This document shows, in pieces, positions 17,709 through 25,526 of a DNA stretch of 64,000 bases. Within the stretch, counting starts at the first letter, position 1. Every line of letters begins with the position of its first letter. Origin of the DNA: Anaerolineae bacterium (GTDB lineage: Bacteria; Chloroflexota; Anaerolineae; Anaerolineales; Anaerolineaceae); NCBI GenBank assembly GCA_013178295.1, contig JABLWW010000004.1, forward strand, positions 1-64,000, written 5' to 3'. The position numbers and the translations under genes were made by a program. The notes below the pieces were generated by a model, which was not told the DNA's origin, searched no databases, and was given only the letters and a program-made list of their open reading frames with translations.

Positions 17709-18461
17709 GTGATGGATACGCAGAATGAATGGGACGATGATATAGAGTCACCTCTACTGCAACCAGAAGAGGAGTTTTCTTCTGATCTGGAACCAGTCGA
17801 GCAGCAGCAACCATCTTCTTCAAATGAGAAGATAATGCCTGCCACTCTCGAGCAGTTTGTCAAAGACGCCGACCAGAGTGACCAAACAGAAGAAGGCACC
17901 CCTGAACACGGGTCGGAGGCAACCTCTGAAACCGAAGGCGGCAGAGCATGGTATGTCATTCACTGCTACTCCGGCTATGAAAATAAAGTGCGCCACAACC
18001 TGGAACAGCGCATTGAGACCATGAATGTTAAGGACAAAATCTTCGACGTAGTTATCCCCACACAGGAAGAGATCGAAGTCAAAGATGGTAAACGCCGCGT
18101 GGTAGAACGCCATGTTTTTCCCGGTTATGTGCTGGTGAACATGATCCTCACCGACGAATCCTGGTTCGTGGTGCGCAACACGCCCGGCGTGACCGGTTTT
18201 GTTGGCATGGGTAATCAACCAACTCCGCTACGCCCGGAAGAGATTGCACAAATTCTCAAGCGTATGGAAGCTGAAACCCCGCACATCAAAGTCTCATTCA
18301 AAGCTGGGGAGCGCGTACGCATTATTGATGGACCCTTCAACGACTTTCGCGGCACAGTATCAGAAATTGATATGGATCGCTCTAAAGTCAGGGTAATGGT
18401 CAACTTTTTTGGTCGTGAAACGCCTGTCGAGCTGGACTTTCTGCAGGTAGAAAAAGCCTAG
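17709..18461 (+). CDS. nusG: Transcription termination/antitermination factor NusG
   Basis: A 250-residue factor that binds RNA polymerase and couples it with Rho or the ribosome. The NGN domain starts near residue 80 (AWYVIHCYSGYENKV) and includes FPGYVLVNM and NTPGVTGFVG. The C-terminal KOW domain carries GERVRIIDGPFNDFRG. The first 75 or so residues are acidic, rich in Gln, Ser and Glu, and are not part of standard NusG (about 180 residues). GTG at 17709 has GAGG ten bases upstream; ATG at 17712 is nearly equivalent. Confidence 0.95.
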   Translation: MMDTQNEWDDDIESPLLQPEEEFSSDLEPVEQQQPSSSNEKIMPATLEQFVKDADQSDQTEEGTPEHGSEATSETEGGRAWYVIHCYSGYENKVRHNLEQRIETMNVKDKIFDVVIPTQEEIEVKDGKRRVVERHVFPGYVLVNMILTDESWFVVRNTPGVTGFVGMGNQPTPLRPEEIAQILKRMEAETPHIKVSFKAGERVRIIDGPFNDFRGTVSEIDMDRSKVRVMVNFFGRETPVELDFLQVEKA

Positions 18462-18479
18462 CACAGGCGATAGGAATTT

Positions 18480-18515
18480 GTGGGAGGGTGCCCCTGATAC
18501 ACCCGCTAAAACCAC
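18480..18515 (+). promoter_or_regulatory. Leader hairpin before rplK, probable L1 operator
   Basis: GTGG (18480-18483) pairs with CCAC (18512-18515), and GGGTG (18486-18490) pairs with CACCC (18500-18504). The short GA and the long GCTAAAA strands form an asymmetric internal loop. An almost identical structure precedes rplA at 18960-18994. Ribosomal protein L1 is known to repress its own operon by binding a site of this architecture that mimics 23S rRNA. Confidence 0.6.
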
Positions 18516-18527
18516 CAAGGAGAAAAT

Positions 18528-18953
18528 ATGGCAAAGAAACTTAAAGCAATCGTTCGTTTACAAATCGCTGCCGGAAAAGCAAACCCGGCACCTCCCATCG
18601 GTCCTGCTCTTGCCGGGCACGGGATCAACATCATGGCTTTCTGCAAGGAATATAATGCGCGCACCCAAAACCGCGTGGGCGATATTATCCCGGCAGAGAT
18701 CACCATTTACACCGATGGGTCCTTCACCTTTATTCTGAAGTCGCCCCCGGCTGCCGTTTTGCTTAAAAAGGCTGCCGGTATCGAAACCGGCTCAGCACAG
18801 GCAAACCGCGAAAAGGTGGGCAAAGTCACCCGCGCTCAAATACGCGAAATTGCTGAGACCAAAATAAAAGACATGAACGCTTATGACATTGAAGCCGCCA
18901 TGCGCCAAATAGAAGGAACCGCGCGCAGTCTGGGACTTCAGGTTGTTGATTAA
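18528..18953 (+). CDS. rplK: 50S ribosomal protein L11
   Basis: A 141-residue ribosomal protein of the GTPase-associated centre. The N-terminal domain has [20 protein letters not shown] and [14 protein letters not shown]; the C-terminal rRNA-binding domain has [25 protein letters not shown] lies eight bases upstream of the ATG. It is first of the rplK-rplA pair, each preceded by the same leader hairpin. Confidence 0.98.
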   Translation: MAKKLKAIVRLQIAAGKANPAPPIGPALAGHGINIMAFCKEYNARTQNRVGDIIPAEITIYTDGSFTFILKSPPAAVLLKKAAGIETGSAQANREKVGKVTRAQIREIAETKIKDMNAYDIEAAMRQIEGTARSLGLQVVD

Positions 18954-18959
18954 TCATTC

Positions 18960-18994
18960 GTGGGAGGGTATGGTCGTATACCCGACTGCACCAC
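18960..18994 (+). promoter_or_regulatory. Leader hairpin before rplA, second probable L1 operator
   Basis: GTGG (18960-18963) pairs with CCAC (18991-18994), and GGGTAT (18966-18971) pairs with ATACCC (18978-18983). The same GA/GACTGCA asymmetric loop appears as before rplK. The loops and the outer part of the inner stem differ while the pairing is kept, which supports a functional RNA. Confidence 0.6.
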
Positions 18995-19006
18995 AAAGGA
19001 GAAAAC

Positions 19007-19726
19007 ATGCCAAAACACGGAAAAAAGTATCTATCCGCGGCCGAAAAAGTAGATAGACAAAAATATTATGAGCCGCGCCAGGCTCTGGCACTGGTGAAAG
19101 AGACCGCTTATGCCAATTTTGACAGCACCGTAGAAGTACATCTGCGCATGGGGCTAGACCCACGCCAGGCTGACCAACAGGTGCGTGATGTAGTTGTCCT
19201 TCCTCATGGGCTTGGCAAAACGGTGCGTATCCTCGTCTTTGCTCAAGCGGAAGGCGCTGCGCTGGCACAGCAAGCAGGTGCGGACTATATCGCTGATACC
19301 GATGAATGGATCAATAAAATTCAGGCTGGATGGACCGAATTTGACGTAGCAATTGCCACCCCAGACATGATGGGCAAAGCCGGGCGTCTTGGACGCGTGC
19401 TTGGTCCGCGCGGTCTGATGCCCAATCCCAAAACTGGGACGGTTGTCCCCGCCGAAGATTTGCCACGCGTCATCAACGAAGCCAAAGCGGGACGTGTAGA
19501 GTTTCGTCTCGATAAAACTGCCAATCTGCATGTTGCTATTGGCAAAGTGTCTTTCGATGCCGATAAATTATATGACAACATGGCTGCCCTGATGGATGCA
19601 GTCAAAAAAGCCAAGCCTTCCGGCGCAAAAGGCACTTATATCCGCCGTATTACCGTAACATCCACAATGGGACCCGGTATCAAAGTGGACGCTAACCTTG
19701 CTCAGGCAATGGAGGTAAAAGAGTAA
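19007..19726 (+). CDS. rplA: 50S ribosomal protein L1
   Basis: A 239-residue protein of the ribosomal L1 stalk, which also represses its own operon in bacteria. [26 protein letters not shown], the signature [18 protein letters not shown] and [14 protein letters not shown] are all standard, as is the length. AAAGGAG precedes the ATG. The leader hairpin at 18960-18994 is the probable site of feedback. Confidence 0.98.
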   Translation: MPKHGKKYLSAAEKVDRQKYYEPRQALALVKETAYANFDSTVEVHLRMGLDPRQADQQVRDVVVLPHGLGKTVRILVFAQAEGAALAQQAGADYIADTDEWINKIQAGWTEFDVAIATPDMMGKAGRLGRVLGPRGLMPNPKTGTVVPAEDLPRVINEAKAGRVEFRLDKTANLHVAIGKVSFDADKLYDNMAALMDAVKKAKPSGAKGTYIRRITVTSTMGPGIKVDANLAQAMEVKE

Positions 19727-19740
19727 TCTAGGACGATTCC

Positions 19741-19868
19741 AGAAATCTTCCTTCACCGTTGACCGCTGGTGCCCGAATGGGCTTAATATCCTGCCGAGGT
19801 GAAGACTAACCTCAACCTCTCCACACATGTTCCACAACTCATGCGGACATGTTGGTACGGAAAACGGG
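19741..19868 (+). ncRNA. Ribosomal protein L10 leader RNA
   Basis: The 199-base space between rplA and rplJ carries the features of the L10(L12)4-binding mRNA leader, including a CCTGCCGAGGTGAAGACT-like core near 19790-19808 and a paired CATGTTCC.../GGACATG element. An attenuator-like terminator follows directly. L10 leaders repress rplJ-rplL in many bacteria. Exact boundaries are approximate. Confidence 0.7.
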
Positions 19869-19908
19869 AGTCTTTGCCAAAGCAGTTTAAGGCAAAGACT
19901 TTTATTTT
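19869..19908 (+). terminator. Attenuator terminator of the L10 leader
   Basis: AGTCTTTGCC (19869-19878) and GGCAAAGACT (19891-19900) form a perfect 10-base stem with a 12-base loop, followed by TTTATTTT. It lies just before the rplJ Shine-Dalgarno, so it probably works as the attenuator controlled by the leader. Confidence 0.8.
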
Positions 19909-19925
19909 GAAAGGAGGTGAATTAA

Positions 19926-20453
19926 GTGGCTTTCTCAAAGAAACAAAAAGAGGCAATGCTGGCTCAATATGAACAATGGGTGCAGCAAAGTGAAGCGGTT
20001 TTCATGTTGGAGTTTAAACAAATGAACATGAAAGAGATAGATGCCTTTCGTGCCAAGGTACGTGAAGCAGGTGGTCAGCTCCATGTTGCCAAGAACACCC
20101 TGTTGCGTATTGCGCTCGAGCGCGCTGGTATCAAGGATACCGGCATTGTTGAAGGCACCACACTTTGCGGCATCGCCCCCGCCGAAGCCCCTGCCATCGC
20201 CAAGATCATCAGCGAAGTAACCAAAAATTCTGAAGTGTTCAGGATAAAAGGCGGTTTGCTGGATGGGAAGATGCTTAGCGAAGGTGAAGTCAAAGCATTA
20301 GCCGAATTGCCGCCGTTGCCCGTCATGCGCGCCAGATTGCTGGGAATGATTACCACCCCGGCAACACAACTGGTTCGTACTCTGGCAGAACCGGCACGCA
20401 GTCTGGCAGCTGTGGTCAAAGCATACTCAGAGAAACAGCCCGCCGCTGTCTAG
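19926..20453 (+). CDS. rplJ: 50S ribosomal protein L10
   Basis: A 175-residue base of the ribosomal L10-L12 stalk. The N-terminal rRNA-binding part has VFMLEFKQMNMKEIDAFR and HVAKNTLLRIALERAG; the C-terminal helix that docks L12 dimers ends near residue 170. GTG start with AAAGGAGGTGA upstream, a near-perfect Shine-Dalgarno. Its expression is probably controlled by the preceding L10 leader and attenuator. Confidence 0.98.
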   Translation: MAFSKKQKEAMLAQYEQWVQQSEAVFMLEFKQMNMKEIDAFRAKVREAGGQLHVAKNTLLRIALERAGIKDTGIVEGTTLCGIAPAEAPAIAKIISEVTKNSEVFRIKGGLLDGKMLSEGEVKALAELPPLPVMRARLLGMITTPATQLVRTLAEPARSLAAVVKAYSEKQPAAV

Positions 20454-20538
20454 TCGTAACGTTGTATCATATAAATGTTTATCAGAAGCATTCTATATCG
20501 TTCGCAATCTACAAGCAATGTATTGAAGGAGTAATAAA

Positions 20539-20922
20539 ATGGCTGATATTGAAAAACTTGTTGAAGAGCTGAGCAAACTTTCAGTTCTCGAAGCTGCTGA
20601 GCTTGTCAAAGCCCTTGAGGAGAAGTGGGGCGTTTCTGCCGCCGCACCCGTTGCCGCAGTAGCAGTAGCCGGTCCCGCAGCCGCCGCCGCTGCTGAACCC
20701 GTCGAAGAACAAACCGAGTTTGATGTTGTTTTGAAGGACGCCGGTCCGAAGAAGATTGAGGTCATCAAGGTCATCCGCCAGCTGACCAATCTTGGGCTGG
20801 TGGAAGCGAAAACAATGGCTGAGACTGCCGGTGCCAAAGTGCTCGCCGCAGTGGGCAAAGAGGCAGCCACTGACGCCAAATCAAAACTTGAAGCAGCAGG
20901 CGCTGTGGTCGAAATCAAATAA
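20539..20922 (+). CDS. rplL: 50S ribosomal protein L7/L12
   Basis: A 127-residue stalk protein that recruits translation GTPases. An N-terminal dimerisation part ([18 protein letters not shown]) is joined by an Ala/Pro/Val hinge (about 33-55) to the C-terminal domain [27 protein letters not shown] precedes the ATG. A strong terminator lies 24 bases after the stop and closes the block. Confidence 0.98.
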   Translation: MADIEKLVEELSKLSVLEAAELVKALEEKWGVSAAAPVAAVAVAGPAAAAAAEPVEEQTEFDVVLKDAGPKKIEVIKVIRQLTNLGLVEAKTMAETAGAKVLAAVGKEAATDAKSKLEAAGAVVEIK

Positions 20923-20946
20923 TCACAACGTCCTCAATAGCAACAT

Positions 20947-20978
20947 CACCGACCCCTTTAACGGGGTCGGTGTGTTTT
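20947..20978 (+). terminator. Rho-independent terminator after rplL
   Basis: CACCGACCCC (20947-20956) and GGGGTCGGTG (20963-20972) form a perfect 10-base GC-rich stem with a six-base loop, followed by TGTTTT. It separates the ribosomal block from convergent lexA. Confidence 0.9.
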
Positions 20979-21029
20979 AAACCAACCCTTTTGGAGACTA
21001 AGCCAGCCCCTATTAGAGATGCAGAGAAT

Positions 21030-21743
21030 TTAGACAGCCAAGGGGGCAACCTGCCGTATCACCATCACCACCTTGCCCATAATACGAAACCGTCGGCTAT
21101 TATCAAGATAGATGGGTTTCATGGTGGGGTTTGCAGGCTGCAAACGCACACGATTCTTTTCGCGATAGAAATATTTGAGCGTCGTTTCCTCAGTATCGTC
21201 CAGCCAGACCGCAACCATTTCGCCATTTTGCGCCTCTTCGGTCTTTTTCATCACCACGATGTCTCCATCATTGATCATAGCGTCAATCATGGAGTCCCCT
21301 TCGACTTCAAGAGCAAACAAATTTTCCTCGCGGGCAGGCAGAAGGCTGCGGGCAACATCAATGCTTGTCTCCGCGTCAAAATATGGCAGGTCAGATTGTG
21401 GCACCGGGATGGGTTCGCCAGCCCGAATGCGCCCAAGCACAGGCAGGCGAATGAGCTCTTCCGTTGCCTCAGCTGTCTTGCGAATAACCTCACCCACCTT
21501 ATCTACCAGCGAACTGCCTGCATTGAGAATTCGAATACTGCGCGAAACATGCTCATCACGTTCGATATACCCCATCTGTTGCAGCTGGTTCAGGTAATAA
21601 TCCACCAGAGAGGTCGAATTGACACCAATTGCCAAACCAATTTGCCGGATAGAAGGGCTATAGCCGTTCTTTTCCTGAAAACTACTTAAATACCTCATGA
21701 TCTTTTGATGTCGCTCACCCATGCCCGCACGCTTTCTAACCAT
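21030..21743 (-). CDS. lexA: LexA repressor, SOS regulator and self-cleaving protease
   Basis: A 237-residue repressor of SOS genes that cleaves itself when RecA is activated. An N-terminal winged helix-turn-helix (about 10-70: QKIMRYLSSF, SPSIRQIGLAIG) is followed by the S24 domain with cleavage site A108-G109, Ser151 in EGDSMID and Lys190 in TTLKYF. The ATG at 21743 has AAGGAG six bases upstream and lies downstream of a promoter carrying an SOS box. Longer in-frame starts upstream fall within the promoter and are rejected. Confidence 0.96.
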   Translation of the reverse strand: MVRKRAGMGERHQKIMRYLSSFQEKNGYSPSIRQIGLAIGVNSTSLVDYYLNQLQQMGYIERDEHVSRSIRILNAGSSLVDKVGEVIRKTAEATEELIRLPVLGRIRAGEPIPVPQSDLPYFDAETSIDVARSLLPAREENLFALEVEGDSMIDAMINDGDIVVMKKTEEAQNGEMVAVWLDDTEETTLKYFYREKNRVRLQPANPTMKPIYLDNSRRFRIMGKVVMVIRQVAPLAV

Positions 21744-21794
21744 ACGTTGCTCCTTTATCAGGCTCAAAACGGATTTTTGTTCTATTATAAATCT

Positions 21795-21823
21795 ATCATA
21801 GCAGAACATTCGTTCTGTGTCAA
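21795..21823 (-). promoter_or_regulatory. lexA promoter with an SOS box in the spacer
   Basis: On the minus strand TTGACA (21823-21818) and TATGAT (21800-21795) are separated by exactly 17 bases. The spacer contains the palindrome AGAAC-N4-GTTCT (21803-21816), matching the Gram-positive LexA box GAAC-N4-GTTC. LexA bound there would block RNA polymerase directly, giving autoregulation. Confidence 0.88.
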
Positions 21824-21829
21824 GAGTTT

Positions 21830-21982
21830 TTACTTGTAGTTCGCTGTCGCATTCCCTCGCATCCCGCGAGCAATATCGCCGATGCGGGGGAACGTATTTT
21901 CAAAATCCGTGTTGCCTTTCGAGTAGTGTCTGTCATCAAAAAGACCCTGTACAAATTGGAAAAGATGGAGAAACTTGTTCAT
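21830..21982 (-). pseudogene. 50-codon remnant of an IS-borne gene
   Basis: From ATG 21982, with AGGAGG four bases upstream, a frame of 50 codons runs to a TAA at 21832-21830, seven bases before the lexA -35 box. The sequence begins MNKFLHLFQF and includes SKGNTDFENTFPRIGDIARG. Its start and its leader resemble those at 30-127. I infer the truncated 5' end of the same mobile gene, cut by the lexA promoter region. It could also be a real small protein; the family is not recognised. Confidence 0.45.
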
Positions 21983-21986
21983 ATAG

Positions 21987-22035
21987 CCTCCTTTCTGGAT
22001 TTTGCCATCGTTAGCCTTATATCCAGTTTAGGAGG
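21987..22035 (-). promoter_or_regulatory. Second RBS-sequestering hairpin
   Basis: CCTCCT (21987-21992) pairs with AGGAGG (22030-22035), and CTGGAT (21995-22000) pairs with ATCCAG (22021-22026). The Shine-Dalgarno of the 50-codon remnant lies entirely in the outer stem. Compared with 32-88, the stem bases have changed on both sides while pairing is kept. The conserved 26-base box follows at 22043-22068. The rest of 21984-22310 holds two promoters and no gene. Confidence 0.55.
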
Positions 22036-22079
22036 TTTTTTGTGTCCGATCTCATATCTGAATTTCAGCAAATTAATGG

Positions 22080-22107
22080 TTGACTTAAGCCCAAAAATAG
22101 CTATACT
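22080..22107 (+). promoter_or_regulatory. Putative distal promoter of the sugar cluster
   Basis: TTGACT (22080-22085) and TATACT (22102-22107) with a 16-base spacer, starting 12 bases after the IS-like end. It points towards the FGGY kinase gene. Confidence 0.5.
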
Positions 22108-22125
22108 TTAACTGTGCAGGAAAAA

Positions 22126-22178
22126 GTTGAATTTTTTCTATGTTCAACGTTGTCCGTACAAACGTACATCCGTATAAT
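22126..22178 (+). promoter_or_regulatory. Proximal promoter and candidate operators of the sugar cluster
   Basis: TTGTCC (22150-22155) and TATAAT (22173-22178) are separated by 17 bases. The spacer holds GTAC-AAAC-GTAC (22156-22167), and just upstream lies GTTGAA-N11-TTCAAC (22126-22148). Either could be the binding site of one of the two GntR regulators encoded in the cluster. No biochemical support is available. Confidence 0.5.
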
Positions 22179-22310
22179 AAATACTTCAACCCTATCATTA
22201 TATACATCCCCTAAAAGCTTATAGCACTGTCGTTTTTCTTTCCCTTTCTAATGCAGACTTGTATCCTTCATGCTCTCAGACAACATATCCAAATATATTG
22301 AGGGTTTTCC

Positions 22311-23864
22311 ATGAAAAAAACTTATCTTCTTGGAATCGACAATGGTACAACCACCACCAAAGCTACTCTGTTTGACACGCAGGGCAATGAAATCGCCGTA
22401 TCCAGCGGTCGCGATGTCAAAACCACTCACCCCGAACCCGCCTGGGCAGAACAAAGCATGGAAGAAATCTGGCAAGCAACCACAGCAGCCATCCGTAACT
22501 GCCTGGAGAAGTCGGGCGTAGAACCAGGCGATATTGCCGGTATCTCTCTCAGTGGGCATGGTGGCGGTGTCTGGCTGGTGGACCGGATGGGTAGCCCTGT
22601 TCGCCCTGCCATCATTTGGCTGGATGGGCGTGCAAAACCCTATCTAGACATCTGGGGGCAGCAGGGTTTGCTTCCCAAGTTATATGATCTCTCCGGCTGG
22701 AACCTTTTTGCCGGTATGGGCCCCGTAACGATCTTCCCCTGGCTGATGGAACACGAACCTGAAAGCTTGAAACGAGCTTATGTGAACCTGACCTCAAAGG
22801 ATTGGGTAAAGTACTGTCTAACAGGGGAGTTCAGCACCGATCCTAGCATGGCTTCGGTAGCGCTGATTGATTTTCGCAAAATGGATTACAGCGACGAGTT
22901 GCTGGAATTGGCAGGCATCCGCACCTACCGTCACCTGCTTCCTCCTCTTATTCCTGCATGGCAGGTGGCAGGAAAGGTAACCGCCCAAGCCGCTGCTTTG
23001 ACAGGGTTGAAAGAGGGTACACCCGTTTCCAGCGGGGCATTTGACGGCGCCTGTTCCACGCTGGGGGCTGGCGCCTACCGTGTTGGAGAAGCCTGCAGCA
23101 ATATCGCTACAGCCGGGGTACACGTTGTCCTCTCTGCAGAGCCAACGCTCGACCCTGAACGCATTTACAGCCTGATGTGCCATACGGTGCCAGGCGTTTT
23201 CTACAAAACTTCTATGGCACAAGTGGCTGCCGGAAACCTGGACTGGTTTGAACGTGAATTTTGCGCTGCCGAGCGTGAAGAAGCCAAACGACGTGGCATT
23301 AGTGTATATGACGTCATCAACGAGGAAATTGCCCGCATTCCACTAGGGGCGGGCGGTGTGATTTATCTGCCATTGCTACAAGGCGAGCGAGCGCCATTCG
23401 TCAAGCCTGAAGCGCGCGGTGTTTTCTTTGGTTTGGGCGACTGGCATACCCGCGCCCATCTGCTGCGGGCGGTATTCGAAGGCGTGGCTCTCTCCACCCG
23501 GCACAATGTGGACGCCATGATCAAAACAGGTCGGCTGAATACTAATTATGTGTCTGGGGGAGGATCCAAAAGCCCTCTTTGGTGTCAGATCATCGCCGAC
23601 TGCCTGGGAAGCGCCATTCGCGTCCCGGCGGGAGCCGACTCAGGCTCGCGCGGCGCAGCCATCAATGCCGGTGTGGCAGTAGGAGTTTTTAAGGATCACG
23701 GCGAAGGTGTTGCCAGCATGGTCAAGATTGGACGTGAACATACCCCGAACGCCGAAAACATCGCCAAATATGACCAGCTCTATGCGCTGTATACCCACCT
23801 CATTAAAGCAGTATGGCCAGTTTGGGAAGAGAGCGCAAAAGCCGATGTCGAACACTGGCAATAA
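22311..23864 (+). CDS. FGGY-family carbohydrate kinase
   Basis: A 517-residue sugar kinase that should phosphorylate a pentose, hexose or polyol with ATP. The N-terminal phosphate loop is GIDNGTTTTKATLFD, the substrate region includes GHGGGVWLVD and WLDGRA, the catalytic-Asp region is SSGAFDGACSTLGAG, and the C-terminal ATP-binding part has VSGGGSKSPLWCQIIADCLG. The closest types I recognise are xylulokinase- and erythritol-kinase-like proteins, but the substrate cannot be read from sequence. It is the first gene of the uptake and catabolism cluster. Confidence 0.9.
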   Translation: MKKTYLLGIDNGTTTTKATLFDTQGNEIAVSSGRDVKTTHPEPAWAEQSMEEIWQATTAAIRNCLEKSGVEPGDIAGISLSGHGGGVWLVDRMGSPVRPAIIWLDGRAKPYLDIWGQQGLLPKLYDLSGWNLFAGMGPVTIFPWLMEHEPESLKRAYVNLTSKDWVKYCLTGEFSTDPSMASVALIDFRKMDYSDELLELAGIRTYRHLLPPLIPAWQVAGKVTAQAAALTGLKEGTPVSSGAFDGACSTLGAGAYRVGEACSNIATAGVHVVLSAEPTLDPERIYSLMCHTVPGVFYKTSMAQVAAGNLDWFEREFCAAEREEAKRRGISVYDVINEEIARIPLGAGGVIYLPLLQGERAPFVKPEARGVFFGLGDWHTRAHLLRAVFEGVALSTRHNVDAMIKTGRLNTNYVSGGGSKSPLWCQIIADCLGSAIRVPAGADSGSRGAAINAGVAVGVFKDHGEGVASMVKIGREHTPNAENIAKYDQLYALYTHLIKAVWPVWEESAKADVEHWQ

Positions 23865-24002
23865 ATCCTGAACAGCCGGGATTCGCCACCCGAAAGGAGG
23901 TGATATCGTTTTATTTTTGGCAAGCTTAAGCCCCTTTACTGGTAAAAAATGACTCAGATTTTTTGATTCACCATTTCATTCACTCACCCGGAGGAGGATC
24001 CT

Positions 24003-25418
24003 ATGAAAAAACTTACTCTCATCATAAGCTTGTTGGTCATAGCAACTATGTTGCTGACTGCCTGTCAGCCCGCCGCCCCAGCTACCGAACAGCCCCAAGC
24101 GCCAGAACAGCCTACTGAACAGCCAAAACCTGAAGAGCCAACCCCCCAACAACCAGCTGCTGAAAAGCCAGCTGAACCCATGCCTGCTGCTGGAGCTGCC
24201 ATCAACAAAGAAGCCTGTCAGGGTGCCAACCTCAAATTCCTGACCATTCAACCACACAATGTCGCTGCCCAGAACCTGCAAACCTGGTTCCAGGAAGCGT
24301 CAGGTGCTCAAGTTGAGTTAATTGTGGTGCCCTATGACAACGTGATTGAAAAAGCTGTTCTGGATGTGACCTCGGGCGCCAACGAGATTGATGTGGTCGA
24401 ATACTGGTATCCCGGACTGGGCACATTGGTAGAAAATAACGTGCTCGAAAATCTGGATCAGTGGTATGCCGACAACGCCAGCTGGATCAAGGCAGACGAC
24501 TTCTTCCCCACCTACTTTGACACCTTTACCAAAATTGGTGATTCGCGCTATGGTATTCCCTATGATGGTGATATGCACCTGTTGTGGTATTACAAGCCAC
24601 TATTTGAAAAATACAGCCTTCAGCCACCAAAAACGTGGGATGAGTATCTGAACGCCTGTAAGACCATCACCGAAGGCGAAAAGGGCAACGCCTACGGTTG
24701 TGCCATCATGGGCGCCAAGATTCCTCTGATTCTGATTGGCACATACCTCAACCGGCTGGGCTCCTACGGCGGATCGTTCTTTGATGCACAAGGCAAACCC
24801 ACCATCAACAGCCCCGAAGCTGTCGCTGCGCTCGAAGGGCTTGTCGAACAATCCAAGTATGCACTGCCGACAGCTTCGGCGGTGGCGTTCGACGAGGCAC
24901 TCGGCGGCTGGTTTACCGGTAAGGTAGGCATGGTAGAGTTCTGGACCGACCTGGGTTCCATGACAAATGACCCCGCTTCCTCCAAGATTGGCGGACAGTG
25001 GGGCGTGGTGCCGCTGCCCAAAGGTCCCGGCGACAAAGGCAAAGTGGTCGCATCTGTCAACGCTGGTTTTGCTATCGGCGTCTCCACCGGATCGAAAAAT
25101 AAAGCCTGCGCGATGGAGTTTGTCAAGTTCGTCGCCGACCCCGAGACTGCCAAGCGCTATAACACCGTTGTGGGCGGCATTGACCCGGCACGTCAGTCCA
25201 CGCTCGAGGATCCAAAGTTCATCGAGTTCGTTGGCAAAGAAGTTGCCGATGCTATCCGCGAGGCACACAAGAATGCAGTTGTCTGGCCCACCAGTGCCCT
25301 GTGGTTCAAGTTGCAAGAACCCTTGAATGATAACCTGTCACTGGCTCTCTCCGGGCAAAAGACACCCCAGCAGGCCCTGGATGATACCCAGAAAGCCTGG
25401 GAAGACTTGCTCAAATAG
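24003..25418 (+). CDS. ABC transporter sugar-binding lipoprotein
   Basis: A 471-residue extracellular solute-binding protein of family 1. The lipobox is LLTAC (C21), followed by a Pro/Gln/Glu-rich stalk to about residue 60 and a bilobed binding domain (WFQEASGAQVELIVVPYDN, GIPYDGDMHLLWYYKPLFEKY, WTDLGSMTNDPASSKIGGQW). The start has GGAGGAGGATCC directly upstream. It captures the substrate for the permeases encoded next. A perfect Shine-Dalgarno without a start codon lies at 23893-23904 in the gap before it. Confidence 0.95.
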   Translation: MKKLTLIISLLVIATMLLTACQPAAPATEQPQAPEQPTEQPKPEEPTPQQPAAEKPAEPMPAAGAAINKEACQGANLKFLTIQPHNVAAQNLQTWFQEASGAQVELIVVPYDNVIEKAVLDVTSGANEIDVVEYWYPGLGTLVENNVLENLDQWYADNASWIKADDFFPTYFDTFTKIGDSRYGIPYDGDMHLLWYYKPLFEKYSLQPPKTWDEYLNACKTITEGEKGNAYGCAIMGAKIPLILIGTYLNRLGSYGGSFFDAQGKPTINSPEAVAALEGLVEQSKYALPTASAVAFDEALGGWFTGKVGMVEFWTDLGSMTNDPASSKIGGQWGVVPLPKGPGDKGKVVASVNAGFAIGVSTGSKNKACAMEFVKFVADPETAKRYNTVVGGIDPARQSTLEDPKFIEFVGKEVADAIREAHKNAVVWPTSALWFKLQEPLNDNLSLALSGQKTPQQALDDTQKAWEDLLK

Positions 25419-25526
25419 GCAAGATAAACTTTTCCTGTTCCGTTCGGATGGGAGGAGAATATCTCCTCCCATCCAACACGGGGAGATTTCCCCCTGGAAG
25501 TCTTCACCAATAAGGAGCAAATTACT

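Noticed and set aside
20493-20918. Minus-strand frame of 141 codons over rplL
   Set aside because: Low-complexity Ser/Ala sequence produced by the Ala-rich rplL hinge read backwards.
21744-21809. Longer lexA start at 21809
   Set aside because: This ATG lies inside the SOS box and upstream of the probable transcription start; the ATG at 21743 has the Shine-Dalgarno.
24600-25316. Minus-strand frame of 238 codons over the sugar-binding lipoprotein gene
   Set aside because: Antisense shadow of a well-conserved binding protein, with no family motifs.
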